A DNA stretch of 64,000 nucleotides from Ruegeria conchae (GTDB taxonomy: Bacteria > Pseudomonadota > Alphaproteobacteria > Rhodobacterales > Rhodobacteraceae), in the NCBI RefSeq assembly GCF_000192475.1, contig NZ_AEYW01000007.1, positions 1-64,000 of the forward strand, given 5' to 3'. Made by a program: the position numbers and the translations under genes. Shown here piece after piece: positions 10,325 to 18,443 of this stretch. The notes beneath the pieces were generated by a model. The model made no database searches, had not been told where the DNA came from, and saw only the letters and a list, made by a program, of their open reading frames with translations. Position 1 is the stretch's first letter. Every line of letters starts with the position of its first letter.

Positions 10325-11115
10325 TGCAGGTTTTCAGCGTTCAGCGTGGCGATGGGCCTATCGTTCTGGGACAGCCGCATGGCGGCACGTTTGTACCTGA
10401 CGACATTGCCGCGCGATTGAACGCGAACGGGCAAAATCTGGCGGATACGGATTGGCACATCAACAAGCTCTACGATGGGCTGGTGGCCAATGCGACGGTC
10501 GTGCAATCCCATATCCACCGTTATGTGATCGACGCCAACCGAGACCCTGCGGGCGCATCATTATATCCGGGGCAGAATACGACAACACTGGTGCCATTGA
10601 CCGATTTTGACGGTCAGACGATCTGGGCAGAAGGACAGGAGCCCTCAGCCGATGAGATTGAAGCGCGACGCATCGCTTACCACGCGCCCTACCACAACGC
10701 GCTTGAGCAAGAGCTTGAAAGGGTGCGCGCAAAACACAGGGTTGCGATCCTGTTTGACTGCCACTCGATCCGCAGCAAGATCCCGTTCCTGTTCGAAGGC
10801 ACCCTGCCGGATATGAACATCGGCACCGATGGTGGGGTGACCTGCGCATCTGGCATCGAGGCTGCGGCCTACGAATTTTCGCATTCCTCCCCTTACAGCA
10901 CCGTCCTGAACGGGCGATTCCGAGGGGGCTGGACGACCCGCCACTATGGCCGCCCGAATGAAGGCCTGCACGCGATCCAGATGGAGCTGGCGCAATCCAC
11001 GTATCTTTCCACCGAAACCCCTCCGTGGGCGTTTGACGAGAAGAAAGCCAGCCGTCTGCGCCGCTGGCTGGTGGATATTCTCGACGCCATCCAAGACACC
11101 GCATTGGAGCTTTGA
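10324..11115 (+). CDS. hutG: N-formylglutamate amidohydrolase (deformylase)
   Basis: 263 residues from the ATG at 10324, which shares its A with the hutH stop; an in-frame GTG at 10321 is an alternative. The family hydrolyses N-formyl-L-glutamate to glutamate and formate, the last step when HutF is present. Conserved stretches include QPHGGT, the DANRDP block and FDCHSIRS, where the metal histidine lies. One nucleotide separates its stop from the hutU start codon. Confidence 0.93.
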   Translation: MQVFSVQRGDGPIVLGQPHGGTFVPDDIAARLNANGQNLADTDWHINKLYDGLVANATVVQSHIHRYVIDANRDPAGASLYPGQNTTTLVPLTDFDGQTIWAEGQEPSADEIEARRIAYHAPYHNALEQELERVRAKHRVAILFDCHSIRSKIPFLFEGTLPDMNIGTDGGVTCASGIEAAAYEFSHSSPYSTVLNGRFRGGWTTRHYGRPNEGLHAIQMELAQSTYLSTETPPWAFDEKKASRLRRWLVDILDAIQDTALEL

Positions 11116-11116
11116 C

Positions 11117-12799
11117 ATGACCGATCCTCGCAAGAATACCCGCGATATCTATCCGCCCACCGGCCCTGAACTGAACGCAAAAAGCTGGGTGACCGAAGCA
11201 CCATTGCGGATGATGATGAACAACCTGCATCCGGACGTGGCCGAAAACCCACATGAGCTGGTGGTTTATGGCGGCATCGGTCGCGCGGCGCGGACATGGA
11301 ACGATTTCGACCGGATCGTCGCAGGGCTGAAGGATCTCGAAGAGGATGAAACCCTGATTGTCCAGTCGGGCAAACCGGTGGCGATCATCCGTACTCATAA
11401 AGATGCACCGCGCGTTCTAATCGCCAACTCGAACATCGTGCCGCATTGGGCCAATTGGGATCATTTTAACGAGCTCGATAAGAAGGGCTTGATGATGTAC
11501 GGCCAGATGACGGCTGGTTCGTGGATCTATATCGGTACGCAGGGCATCGTTCAGGGCACCTATGAGACCTTTGCCGAGGCAGGTCGTCAGCACTATGGCG
11601 GTGACCTTACTGGCAAGTGGATTCTGACCGGTGGTCTGGGCGGCATGGGTGGCGCACAGCCTCTAGCAGCGGTGTTTGCCGGGGCCAGTTGTCTGGCAGT
11701 TGAGTGCAATCCGGACTCGATCGATTTCCGCCTGCGAACCAAGTATCTCGACGAAAAAGCCGAAACGCTGGACGAAGCGCTTGAGATGATCGACCGCTGG
11801 ACAAAGGCGGGCGAGGCGAAATCTGTGGGTCTGCTGGGCAATGCGGCGGAGGTGTTCCCCGAGATTTACGCGCGGATGCAGGCCGGTGGCATGCGCCCCG
11901 ATATCGTCACTGACCAAACCAGCGCCCATGACCCGATCAATGGGTACCTGCCGATCGGTTGGAGCATGGCACAGTGGAAGGACAAGCGTGAGACTGATCC
12001 CAAAGCGGTTGAAAAGGCTGCGCGTGCGTCGATGAAACAGCATGTGGCTGCGATGGTTGATTTCTGGAACGCGGGCGTTCCGACGCTCGACTATGGCAAC
12101 AACATCCGGCAGGTGGCGCAGGACGAAGGCTTGGAGAATGCCTTTGCGTTCCCCGGCTTTGTCCCTGCCTATATCCGCCCGTTGTTCTGCAAGGGCATCG
12201 GCCCTTTCCGCTGGTGCGCCCTGTCTGGTGACCCCGAGGATATCTATAAGACCGACGCCAAGATGAAGGAGCTGTTTCCCGAGAACGAACACCTGCATCG
12301 CTGGCTGGACATGGCGCAGGAACGCATCGCGTTTCAGGGTCTGCCCGCACGTATTTGCTGGATCGGCCTCGGCGATCGCCATCGCGCCGGATTGGCCTTC
12401 AACGAAATGGTAGCCAATGGCGAGCTGAAAGCGCCAGTTGTCATTGGACGAGACCATCTGGACTCGGGCTCGGTAGCCAGCCCCAACCGCGAGACGGAGG
12501 CGATGCTGGACGGATCGGATGCGGTATCGGATTGGCCGCTGCTGAACGCGCTGATCAATACGGCGAGCGGTGCGACATGGGTTTCGTTGCATCATGGCGG
12601 CGGCGTTGGCATGGGTTTCAGCCAGCACGCAGGTGTGGTGATCTGTGCAGATGGCACCGAAGATGCCGCACGGCGCCTGGAGCGGGTGTTGTGGAACGAT
12701 CCCGCCTCGGGCGTGTGGCGCCACGCGGATGCGGGGTACGAGATCGCCAAAGACTGCGCCCGCGAACATGGGCTGCGGCTGCCAGGTATTCTGGGCTAG
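11117..12799 (+). CDS. hutU: Urocanate hydratase
   Basis: 560 residues, the usual length. It adds water to urocanate to give 4-imidazolone-5-propionate and carries a tightly bound NAD+. The glycine-rich NAD loop [11 protein letters not shown] lies near residues 174-184, and the C-terminal half carries [16 protein letters not shown] and the [15 protein letters not shown] block. The start at 11117 directly follows the hutG stop. It is the last gene of the hutIHGU operon; serB follows after a 68-nt gap containing a hairpin. Confidence 0.97.
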   Translation: MTDPRKNTRDIYPPTGPELNAKSWVTEAPLRMMMNNLHPDVAENPHELVVYGGIGRAARTWNDFDRIVAGLKDLEEDETLIVQSGKPVAIIRTHKDAPRVLIANSNIVPHWANWDHFNELDKKGLMMYGQMTAGSWIYIGTQGIVQGTYETFAEAGRQHYGGDLTGKWILTGGLGGMGGAQPLAAVFAGASCLAVECNPDSIDFRLRTKYLDEKAETLDEALEMIDRWTKAGEAKSVGLLGNAAEVFPEIYARMQAGGMRPDIVTDQTSAHDPINGYLPIGWSMAQWKDKRETDPKAVEKAARASMKQHVAAMVDFWNAGVPTLDYGNNIRQVAQDEGLENAFAFPGFVPAYIRPLFCKGIGPFRWCALSGDPEDIYKTDAKMKELFPENEHLHRWLDMAQERIAFQGLPARICWIGLGDRHRAGLAFNEMVANGELKAPVVIGRDHLDSGSVASPNRETEAMLDGSDAVSDWPLLNALINTASGATWVSLHHGGGVGMGFSQHAGVVICADGTEDAARRLERVLWNDPASGVWRHADAGYEIAKDCAREHGLRLPGILG

Positions 12800-12825
12800 G
12801 CCAAACTGCCTCTGGTGAAAATGCT

Positions 12826-12849
12826 GCACCTGCGATATCTCGCGGGTGC
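12826..12849 (+). promoter_or_regulatory. Hairpin between hutU and serB
   Basis: GCACC-T-GCG (12826-12834) pairs with CGC-G-GGTGC (12841-12849), nine pairs including one G-T, around ATATCT. No U tract follows; the serB Shine-Dalgarno box (CGGAGG) starts only about 7 nt downstream. It could weaken read-through from hutU or influence serB translation. Confidence 0.35.
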
Positions 12850-12867
12850 GCAACTCGGAGGCCTGAC

Positions 12868-13743
12868 ATGTACGTAGCCACTCTGCTGACCAACCCAGCG
12901 ACCCCTTCGCTAGAGGCAACGCTGGTCGAGTCGTTGCGGAATGCTTGGGGCGGGGGTGATGCGAACTGGCTGTGTCCCGATGAGGCGGCTGAGTTTTCCT
13001 TGCGACATATTCCCGACAATCGCTGGGACGTATGGGCCGACTTGCAGCAGATGGGCGTGGATCTGGTCGTGCAAAAGGCCGAAGGTCGCCGGAAAAAGAT
13101 GCTGTTGGCCGATATGGACAGCACGATGATCCAGCAGGAATGCATCGACGAACTGGCTGATGAGGCTGGTGTGGGCGATCGGGTCAAGGACATCACCGCA
13201 CGCGCGATGAATGGCGAGCTGGATTTCGAAGGTGCGCTGACCGAGCGCGTCGGCCTGTTGAAGGGGCTGGATGAAGGCGTGATCGGCAAGGTTCTTGAGG
13301 AACGGATCACGCTGATGCCCGGCGGTAAGGCCTTACTTTCCACGATGCGCGCGAATGGTGCCTACGCCGCTTTGGTATCGGGTGGTTTTACCGCTTTTAC
13401 AGCCAAGGTCGCCGAAGAGCTTGGGTTCGATGAGAACCGGGCGAATACATTGCTGGCTGAGGATGGCAAGCTTACCGGCGACGTGAAGCGGCCCATTCTT
13501 GGGCGACAGGCCAAAATTGAGGCATTGGAGCAGATAACGGCCAGCCTTGGCATTTCAGAAAGTGATGCAATCGCCGTTGGTGACGGGGCCAATGATCTGG
13601 GAATGTTGGGCCGCGCGGGCACGGGTGTAGCGCTGCACGCCAAGCCCTCGGTCGCTGCCGAATGTGATGTCCGCGTAAATCACGGCGATCTGACTGCTCT
13701 GTTATATTTGCAGGGATATGCTAAGGCGTCTCATCGCTACTGA
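12868..13743 (+). CDS. serB: Phosphoserine phosphatase
   Basis: 291-residue HAD-superfamily enzyme performing the last step of serine synthesis. The nucleophile motif DMDST is at residues 82-86, the motif II serine lies in LVSGGFTAF, the lysine in RPILGRQAK and the GDGANDL aspartates near residue 235. The N-terminal 75 residues look like a degenerate ACT-like regulatory region as in other SerB proteins. The start at 12868 follows CGGAGG; a longer frame inside hutU is a shadow. All three serine genes now lie within 14 kb, separated by the hut cluster. Confidence 0.95.
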   Translation: MYVATLLTNPATPSLEATLVESLRNAWGGGDANWLCPDEAAEFSLRHIPDNRWDVWADLQQMGVDLVVQKAEGRRKKMLLADMDSTMIQQECIDELADEAGVGDRVKDITARAMNGELDFEGALTERVGLLKGLDEGVIGKVLEERITLMPGGKALLSTMRANGAYAALVSGGFTAFTAKVAEELGFDENRANTLLAEDGKLTGDVKRPILGRQAKIEALEQITASLGISESDAIAVGDGANDLGMLGRAGTGVALHAKPSVAAECDVRVNHGDLTALLYLQGYAKASHRY

Positions 13744-13773
13744 TCGCGTATATTCACCTTTCAATTTGGTTGC

Positions 13774-14601
13774 TCAAAGCCTGCGAGCAGAGTAATTTTG
13801 CTGCAATGCTACCGGGTCCCAAAATGCTTCAAGTTCGGTGGTCGAATAACCAAGTTTGATGGCCAAGTTTAGTACCGCGTTCAGAAGCGGTTCTTGAATC
13901 TCTCCAATATCTGTTCGCAGGATTCGCTGTACTTTATCTACAGGCGGTGACGAAACGTTGTACTGGGCCGGACCGGCGAACCTGTTCAGAAATAATTTCA
14001 ACTTTGGATCGTTAGCCGCGTATAGGTCCTCAAACTTATAAATTCCCGAAAATCCTGGCACATCGTGCTGTTCTAAAGCGAATTGGTTGATCTCAAGCCA
14101 ATTGAACAAGTTTTTCTCGAATGGCGAGAAGGTCTCAGCATTCTCAGCCACATTCTTGTGATAGACAGTTGGGTCGTTCGGATGAATTGCAGCAATTCTT
14201 TCCGTGCGCCTACCTCTGGAGACATTTGGAACAAATATCCCATGGGTGGCGTGAGACGCGGCGACACTAAATGGATTTCGAACTAGATGCGCAAATCGCA
14301 GAGATTCACCAAAGCGCGCCGCAAAATAGGGCAGCCATGCGTAACTTGTCCAACCTACATCGATGTAGCTTTTGTCTTCCGCAAGAAGATCTTCAATCTC
14401 GATCAGCTTGCGCTGGATCTGCACATGTTTGCCAAGAACGCCAAAGTAATTCCGTGGGCGACGGAATACCCTTCTGGAATGATAATCCGGGCCGATTCCT
14501 TCATGCTCAACGGTAACTTGAGGCAATGAATCTGCCAGTATCGACGCCAGATTTTGTGTCGATGTTCGACCCGTTGAAAGAAGAAATCTGACGGTCGCCA
14601 T
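13774..14601 (-). CDS. Sulfotransferase-like protein
   Basis: 275 residues. The N-terminus MATVRFLLSTGRTST resembles the 5'-phosphosulfate-binding loop of PAPS-dependent sulfotransferases, and LVRNPFSVAASHATHG resembles the 3'-phosphate-binding RxP...S segment. No signal peptide or membrane helix is seen. The acceptor is unknown; cell-surface polysaccharide modification is a family possibility only. The gene is visibly AT-richer than its neighbours, and stands alone between serB (convergent) and arsR (divergent), which suggests lateral acquisition. Confidence 0.6.
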   Translation of the reverse strand: MATVRFLLSTGRTSTQNLASILADSLPQVTVEHEGIGPDYHSRRVFRRPRNYFGVLGKHVQIQRKLIEIEDLLAEDKSYIDVGWTSYAWLPYFAARFGESLRFAHLVRNPFSVAASHATHGIFVPNVSRGRRTERIAAIHPNDPTVYHKNVAENAETFSPFEKNLFNWLEINQFALEQHDVPGFSGIYKFEDLYAANDPKLKLFLNRFAGPAQYNVSSPPVDKVQRILRTDIGEIQEPLLNAVLNLAIKLGYSTTELEAFWDPVALQQNYSARRL

Positions 14602-14707
14602 ATTGGTTTCTTAACTCCACTCTTTCCTAAGCAATAAGTCGTGGAATCTTCCGGTGCAAGCTAGGGATTTATCAGCGAAACCCAATCGAATAGACCGGCC
14701 ACTTGAT

Positions 14708-14729
14708 TATTTAACCAAAAAATTAAATA
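14708..14729. promoter_or_regulatory. Inverted repeat upstream of arsR-type gene (candidate operator)
   Basis: TATTTAA (14708-14714) and TTAAATA (14723-14729) form a perfect inverted repeat with an 8-nt CCAAAAAA spacer, ending 8 nt before the ATG at 14738. ArsR-family repressors commonly bind such AT-rich repeats over their own promoter. The surrounding 14602-14737 gap holds no other recognisable element. Confidence 0.45.
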
Positions 14730-14737
14730 GTAGACTT

Positions 14738-15067
14738 ATGACGCCACTGCTGACCGCATTTTCCGCCTTGTCTGATGCCACTCGGTTCTCGATTGTTGAG
14801 CAACTGATGGACGAAGGCGAGCTGCCCGTCGGCGACCTGATTGAAGGCAAAGGCATGTCAGGGGCTGCGATCTCGCGTCACCTGAAGGTCCTGCGCGAGG
14901 CCGGGTTGGTGCAACAACGGGTGCGCGGCACGCAGCGGATGTATTCGGTGCAGCCTGAGGGTCTACGCGCAATTGCCGAGTGGACGATTTCGAAACGACA
15001 ATTTTGGGAAAGCAGCCTCGACCGTTTGGGCGAACTTATTGAAAAGGAGAACTCATGGCCGACCTGA
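14738..15067 (+). CDS. ArsR-family transcriptional regulator
   Basis: 109 residues with a winged helix covering most of the chain; the recognition helix is AAISRHLKVLREAGLV. No CxC-type metal-binding pair is present, which separates it from arsenic or zinc sensors and fits the subgroup paired with AHSA1/SRPBCC genes. The start at 14738 is preferred over an upstream in-frame ATG at 14654 because the inverted repeat and AT-rich promoter-like sequence lie between them. The 3' end overlaps the next gene by 13 nt. Confidence 0.85.
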   Translation: MTPLLTAFSALSDATRFSIVEQLMDEGELPVGDLIEGKGMSGAAISRHLKVLREAGLVQQRVRGTQRMYSVQPEGLRAIAEWTISKRQFWESSLDRLGELIEKENSWPT

Positions 15068-15483
15068 AACTGGAACGAGATTTTCCCGTCAGCCCCGAGG
15101 ACCTGTTCGCATGGGTTAGCGATGGCGCAAAGCTGCTGAAGTGGTGGGGGCCTGAGGGTCTGCATGTGCCGGAACATGATCTCGATTTTTCGCGCATTGG
15201 TCCGTGGTATTCGGTGATGCAGAATGGCGAGGGCCAGCAATTCAAGGTTTCGGGGCACGTCACCCATATCGATCGGCCAAAATCGGTTGGATTTACATGG
15301 GCATGGCACGACGATCAGGATCAGCGCGGTGCCGAAAGCCATGTGACCTTTTCGGTTTCCGCGACCGACAGCGGATCACGGCTGGTGGTCGATCATCGCG
15401 AGCTTGTTGATGCCGAGTCGGCCACGAACCACAACGAAGGCTGGACGTCTTCGCTGCGCAAGCTCGAAGCACTTTGCAATTAG
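15055..15483 (+). CDS. SRPBCC (AHSA1-like) protein
   Basis: 142 residues with the START/Bet v1-type fold signature of the AHSA1 family: an N-terminal FPVSPEDLFAWVSD strand-helix, the WWGPEG motif and a C-terminal NHNEGWTSSLRKLE helix. Such proteins bind hydrophobic ligands; the actual ligand is unknown. The AAAGGAG box inside the end of arsR drives its translation. ArsR-AHSA1 pairs are a common arrangement in proteobacteria. Confidence 0.82.
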   Translation: MADLKLERDFPVSPEDLFAWVSDGAKLLKWWGPEGLHVPEHDLDFSRIGPWYSVMQNGEGQQFKVSGHVTHIDRPKSVGFTWAWHDDQDQRGAESHVTFSVSATDSGSRLVVDHRELVDAESATNHNEGWTSSLRKLEALCN

Positions 15484-15505
15484 GTTTTCATCAGGGAGGA
15501 GCGAT

Positions 15506-15826
15506 GTGCCCCAATATTTGTTTGTTTATCACGGGGGCCACACCCCAACTGATCCCGCCGAGGTCGAGGCGACCATGGCCGCCTGGGGTGCATGGTTTCA
15601 GGACATTGGCGGTTCGCTGGAGGTTCCCGGAAACCCCGTGGGTCAATCCTATACGGTCAGCAGAGGCGGGGTCGAAGATAATGGCGGCGCCAATCCGGCC
15701 TCGGGGTTTACGGTTGTAAAGGCTGATAGCATCGAAGCCGCAACCGCGATGGCCAAGGGCTGCCCGATGGTGGTGAACGGCTCAGGCTCGGTCGAAGTGG
15801 CCGAGGTGCACGAGATCGAGATGTAA
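15506..15826 (+). CDS. YCII-related (DGPF-type) protein
   Basis: 106 residues starting at GTG 15506, with AGGGAGGA 6 nt upstream. The chain reads as a ferredoxin-like YCII domain (PQYLFVYHGG start, WGAWFQDIGG, and the alternating strands ending EVHEIEM). Members often accompany AHSA1 genes and sigma factors, with no settled reaction. It lies 22 nt after the SRPBCC gene and completes a three-gene operon. The convergent asparaginase ends 3 nt downstream. Confidence 0.8.
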   Translation: MPQYLFVYHGGHTPTDPAEVEATMAAWGAWFQDIGGSLEVPGNPVGQSYTVSRGGVEDNGGANPASGFTVVKADSIEAATAMAKGCPMVVNGSGSVEVAEVHEIEM

Positions 15827-15829
15827 GTC

Positions 15830-16828
15830 TTAGCCGGGGAAGTCCGGCGCTGGCTTGATCACACCACATTCCAGCCCGCGACGGCTGTATTGCGTAGCGT
15901 TCATGAATTTGCGGGTGGCCGGGTGATCGGCCGCCAGCACGCCCAAGCTTACCAGAATGGCCGCGATGGCGCATTCGCTGGCGCGGGTCGTGCCATCGGT
16001 GATTTTCAACGCCACACCCATCCTCTTCTCGGGAATGATGGCGACAAAGACGGCTTCGGCCCCTGTTTTGATTGCCACGCGTCCATTCATCGCGCGCATT
16101 AATTCGGTACAGGCGCGGGTTTCTCCGGCGACAAGTTCAGGGTGCTTCACCATCGCCGCCGTAAGCTGCACCGCCGCTTCGCTGGAGCGATCAGAACGGT
16201 CTGCGGCAGAGGCAAACCAAGCCATCGATCGTGCAAGCCCTACCAGTGACGTCGCAAAATTTGGGGCCGAGCAACCATCGATCCCATAGGTTGGGCTGGT
16301 CTCGCCTGTGGTTTCTTCTATGGCAGACAGACAGGCCTGCTGAACTGGATGGTCGATTTCCAAGTATTCCGGCCCGGCGCCCATATGCTGTGCCAATGTC
16401 AGGAACCCGCTATGCTTGCCTGAGCAATTGTTGTGTATCTGGCAGGGCGTATCGTCCGCCAGGATCAGTCCGTCTCGGGCTGCCATGTCAGCGGGTTCCT
16501 GCGGACCGCAGCGCAGATCGAGCTCGGACAGGCCGAGGTGATCGAGCCATGCGGACACGCGATCGGTATGGATATGCGCCCCGTTATGCGAGGCACAGGC
16601 CAGTGCCAGATGTTCGCTGTTCAAACCGTATTTCGCCGCCGCACCCGAGGTGATCAACGGCAGGGCCTGGATCATTTTGGCCGAGGATCGGGGGTAGATT
16701 ATCGCGTTCGGATCCCCCCAACTGCGCACGATCTGACCACGATCGTCACAGATCACTGCGTGACCCAGATGCAGGCTCTCTAATAGCGATCCGCGCCAGA
16801 GTTCTGTCATCGGTACGGCTTGTGTCAT
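15830..16828 (-). CDS. L-asparaginase, Rhizobium etli type II family
   Basis: 332 residues of the Asparaginase_II family, which is unrelated to E. coli AnsA/AnsB and hydrolyses asparagine to aspartate and ammonia. Diagnostic segments are PRSSAKMIQALP near residue 47, the NNCSGKHSGFL block near residue 135 with the catalytic Ser-Lys pair, and GIDGCSAPNF. There is no signal peptide, so it is cytoplasmic. The start at 16828 (MTQAVP) has GGGGTGG upstream; an ATG eight codons earlier is possible. Confidence 0.88.
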   Translation of the reverse strand: MTQAVPMTELWRGSLLESLHLGHAVICDDRGQIVRSWGDPNAIIYPRSSAKMIQALPLITSGAAAKYGLNSEHLALACASHNGAHIHTDRVSAWLDHLGLSELDLRCGPQEPADMAARDGLILADDTPCQIHNNCSGKHSGFLTLAQHMGAGPEYLEIDHPVQQACLSAIEETTGETSPTYGIDGCSAPNFATSLVGLARSMAWFASAADRSDRSSEAAVQLTAAMVKHPELVAGETRACTELMRAMNGRVAIKTGAEAVFVAIIPEKRMGVALKITDGTTRASECAIAAILVSLGVLAADHPATRKFMNATQYSRRGLECGVIKPAPDFPG

Positions 16829-16869
16829 GTCCACCCCATAAATCATGCGCAAAAATCTGCCAATCGCCC

Positions 16870-16886
16870 TTTCGCCTGTGGCGAAA
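16870..16886. promoter_or_regulatory. Inverted repeat between asparaginase and ialB-like gene
   Basis: TTTCGC/GCGAAA with a CTGTG loop lies in the 179-nt divergent promoter region. It could be an operator; nothing identifies a regulator. Confidence 0.2.
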
Positions 16887-17007
16887 CCTGCGTTAGTGTG
16901 TGTATGTCGACAATCATCGGAATACGCAACTGAACAGACGAACCGGCAGGGTTCGCACGCATGTCCGATGGGTATGAGGTATTAGGTCGGGCTAGGAGGC
17001 TGGACAG

Positions 17008-17541
17008 ATGGGACTAAAGCTCGTTCGCGTGATCGCGGGCCTGTGTATGGCAGGAATGGCGACAACGGCAATCGCTCAGCAGGCGACTAGTACGAACCGC
17101 GTCGCGGCAAAGACCGATTGGAGCGTGTTTGTCGAAGAAGACCCCACCGAATGCTGGAGCGTTTCCGCGCCCAAGGAAACAGTGAACACACGCGGTGGTC
17201 GCGTCGTTTCCGTGCGGCGCAGCGATATCCTGCTGTTTGTGTTCTACCGCCCAAATGCTGAGGTCAAAGGGCAAGTGACCTTTACCGGCGGCTATCCGTT
17301 TGCCTCTGGATCGACTGTCAATCTACTTGTCGATGGCAGCGAATTCGAACTGTTCACGGATGGCGAATGGGCGTGGCCTGCAACTGCCTCGGACGATGCC
17401 AAGATCGTCACGGCTATGAAGCGCGGAAGCGAAGCCGTGCTGACTGCCCGTTCGGAACGTGGAACACAAACCAAAGATACGTTCTCATTGCTGGGTTTCA
17501 CGGCCGCGATCGAAGACGCTGAAAAGCGCTGCACGAACTAA
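17008..17541 (+). CDS. Invasion-associated locus B (IalB) family protein
   Basis: 177 residues with a signal peptide (hydrophobic core VIAGLCMAGMATTAIA, cleavage near AIA-QQ). The mature part has the IalB pattern DWSVFVEEDPTECWSVS, SVRRSDILLFVFYRP and a terminal EKRC. IalB-like proteins are periplasmic or envelope-associated; apart from Bartonella erythrocyte invasion their role is unclear. GGAGG lies 8 nt upstream of the ATG. Monocistronic, with a strong terminator after it. Confidence 0.8.
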   Translation: MGLKLVRVIAGLCMAGMATTAIAQQATSTNRVAAKTDWSVFVEEDPTECWSVSAPKETVNTRGGRVVSVRRSDILLFVFYRPNAEVKGQVTFTGGYPFASGSTVNLLVDGSEFELFTDGEWAWPATASDDAKIVTAMKRGSEAVLTARSERGTQTKDTFSLLGFTAAIEDAEKRCTN

Positions 17542-17563
17542 AGTGCACACAGATATGACCTCG

Positions 17564-17588
17564 AAACCCCGCTATCCGGCGGGGTTTT
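17564..17588 (+). terminator. Rho-independent terminator after ialB-like gene
   Basis: CCCCGC (17567-17572) pairs with GCGGGG (17579-17584) around TATCCG and is followed by TTTT; flanking AAA can pair with the Ts, so it may work in both directions. Confidence 0.85.
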
Positions 17589-17717
17589 CTACGTATGGGT
17601 AGATCTTTTGGGTTTATTGGAAATTTATCCAACGTCAGAATGTGTTTTTGATCCGTGTCAAAGCCGACTTCTCAAATTTCTGAACTAATCAGTTTAGACC
17701 AATTTGAGGAGTTGGCA

Positions 17718-17888
17718 ATGAATCCAAACAAATATCTGTCCGCGCTTTTGGTGGCGTCTTCGGTGATCCTTGCAGGATGCGAGAAGGAAGCGGAAACTTA
17801 TCCAATTACGGGTGAGCAATGTGGACCGGAAGATCCCGTAAAAACTCTGGATGCAGAAGATTGTTACATCCCACCTGCAGTAAACTGA
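17718..17888 (+). CDS. Small lipoprotein
   Basis: 56 residues. The signal peptide ends in a lipobox LAGC, so the mature lipoprotein would be about 35 residues anchored by its first cysteine. Two further cysteines (in EQCGPED and EDCYIPP) could form a disulfide. TGAGGAG precedes the ATG at 17718, and a hairpin follows the stop, so it looks like a real monocistronic gene. No family is recognised. Confidence 0.65.
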   Translation: MNPNKYLSALLVASSVILAGCEKEAETYPITGEQCGPEDPVKTLDAEDCYIPPAVN

Positions 17889-17894
17889 TAAAAA

Positions 17895-17926
17895 TGGACC
17901 GCTGAGGTTTCTGCCTTGGCGGTCCA
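17895..17926 (+). terminator. Hairpin after the small lipoprotein gene
   Basis: TGGACCGC (17895-17902)/GCGGTCCA (17919-17926), with an inner AGG/CCT pairing. The following AACTTGATT is a weak U tract, so termination is likely but not strong. Confidence 0.6.
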
Positions 17927-17988
17927 ACTTGATTGGGCGTGGGTTTTGATCTGTGATAGACAGGTGTCTCTGTCAGGAGGATCGAGGT

Positions 17989-18366
17989 ATGCGATGGGCT
18001 ATTGTTTTTCTGCTGTTTCCCATGTCCGCAGTTGCGGACCCAACACTGGAGTGTATCGACGCCGGATCGCAGGTTGAGATTGGGTCTTGTGTTTCGGACA
18101 TGGAAACGCGCGTGAATGCCGCGATAGACTCCAGCTATTCCTTGGCACTTGGCGCTGCAAGGGAACTGGATGACGTCACCGGCCGCGCTGTTGCCACGCC
18201 CGCGCTGGAGGCATCGCAAAACGCGTGGACAGCTTATCGCGATGCACAGTGCGAAGCGGTGGGTGCGTCGTTTGGTGGTGGATCAGGCACCGGCATTGCC
18301 ATAACTGCGTGCCGCGTTGATCTTGGGCGGGCACGTGTTGACGAATTGCTGCGCTATGCAAATTGA
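17989..18366 (+). CDS. LprI-like (DUF1311) secreted protein
   Basis: 125 residues with a signal peptide (AIVFLLFPMSAVA). The mature chain has the lysozyme-inhibitor LprI N-terminal domain pattern: paired cysteines around CIDAGSQVEIGSCVSDMETR, then SQNAWTAYRDAQCEA, and a later AITACRVDL cysteine. Members are periplasmic, and some inhibit lysozyme; function here is not proven. The start at 17989 follows CAGGAGG and a second purine run; an upstream in-frame ATG at 17953 lacks one. Confidence 0.75.
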   Translation: MRWAIVFLLFPMSAVADPTLECIDAGSQVEIGSCVSDMETRVNAAIDSSYSLALGAARELDDVTGRAVATPALEASQNAWTAYRDAQCEAVGASFGGGSGTGIAITACRVDLGRARVDELLRYAN

Positions 18367-18379
18367 TGCACGATTTCTT

Positions 18380-18407
18380 TTGATCTTTGTGCGCGTTCCT
18401 ATATAGA
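18380..18407 (+). promoter_or_regulatory. Candidate sigma-70-type promoter of rlmN
   Basis: TTGATC (18380-18385) and TATAGA (18402-18407) are separated by 16 nt, 36 nt before the rlmN start. Match by eye only. Confidence 0.35.
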
Positions 18408-18443
18408 GGCGCATCCCAAGCCAGAATCCATTGAGATAGCCAC

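Noticed and set aside
11663-12919. Long open frame antisense to hutU (minus strand, over 400 codons)
   Set aside because: It mirrors the high third-position GC of hutU, has no ribosome-binding site, is rich in Arg/His/Gln and shows no recognisable domain. The sense gene is certain.
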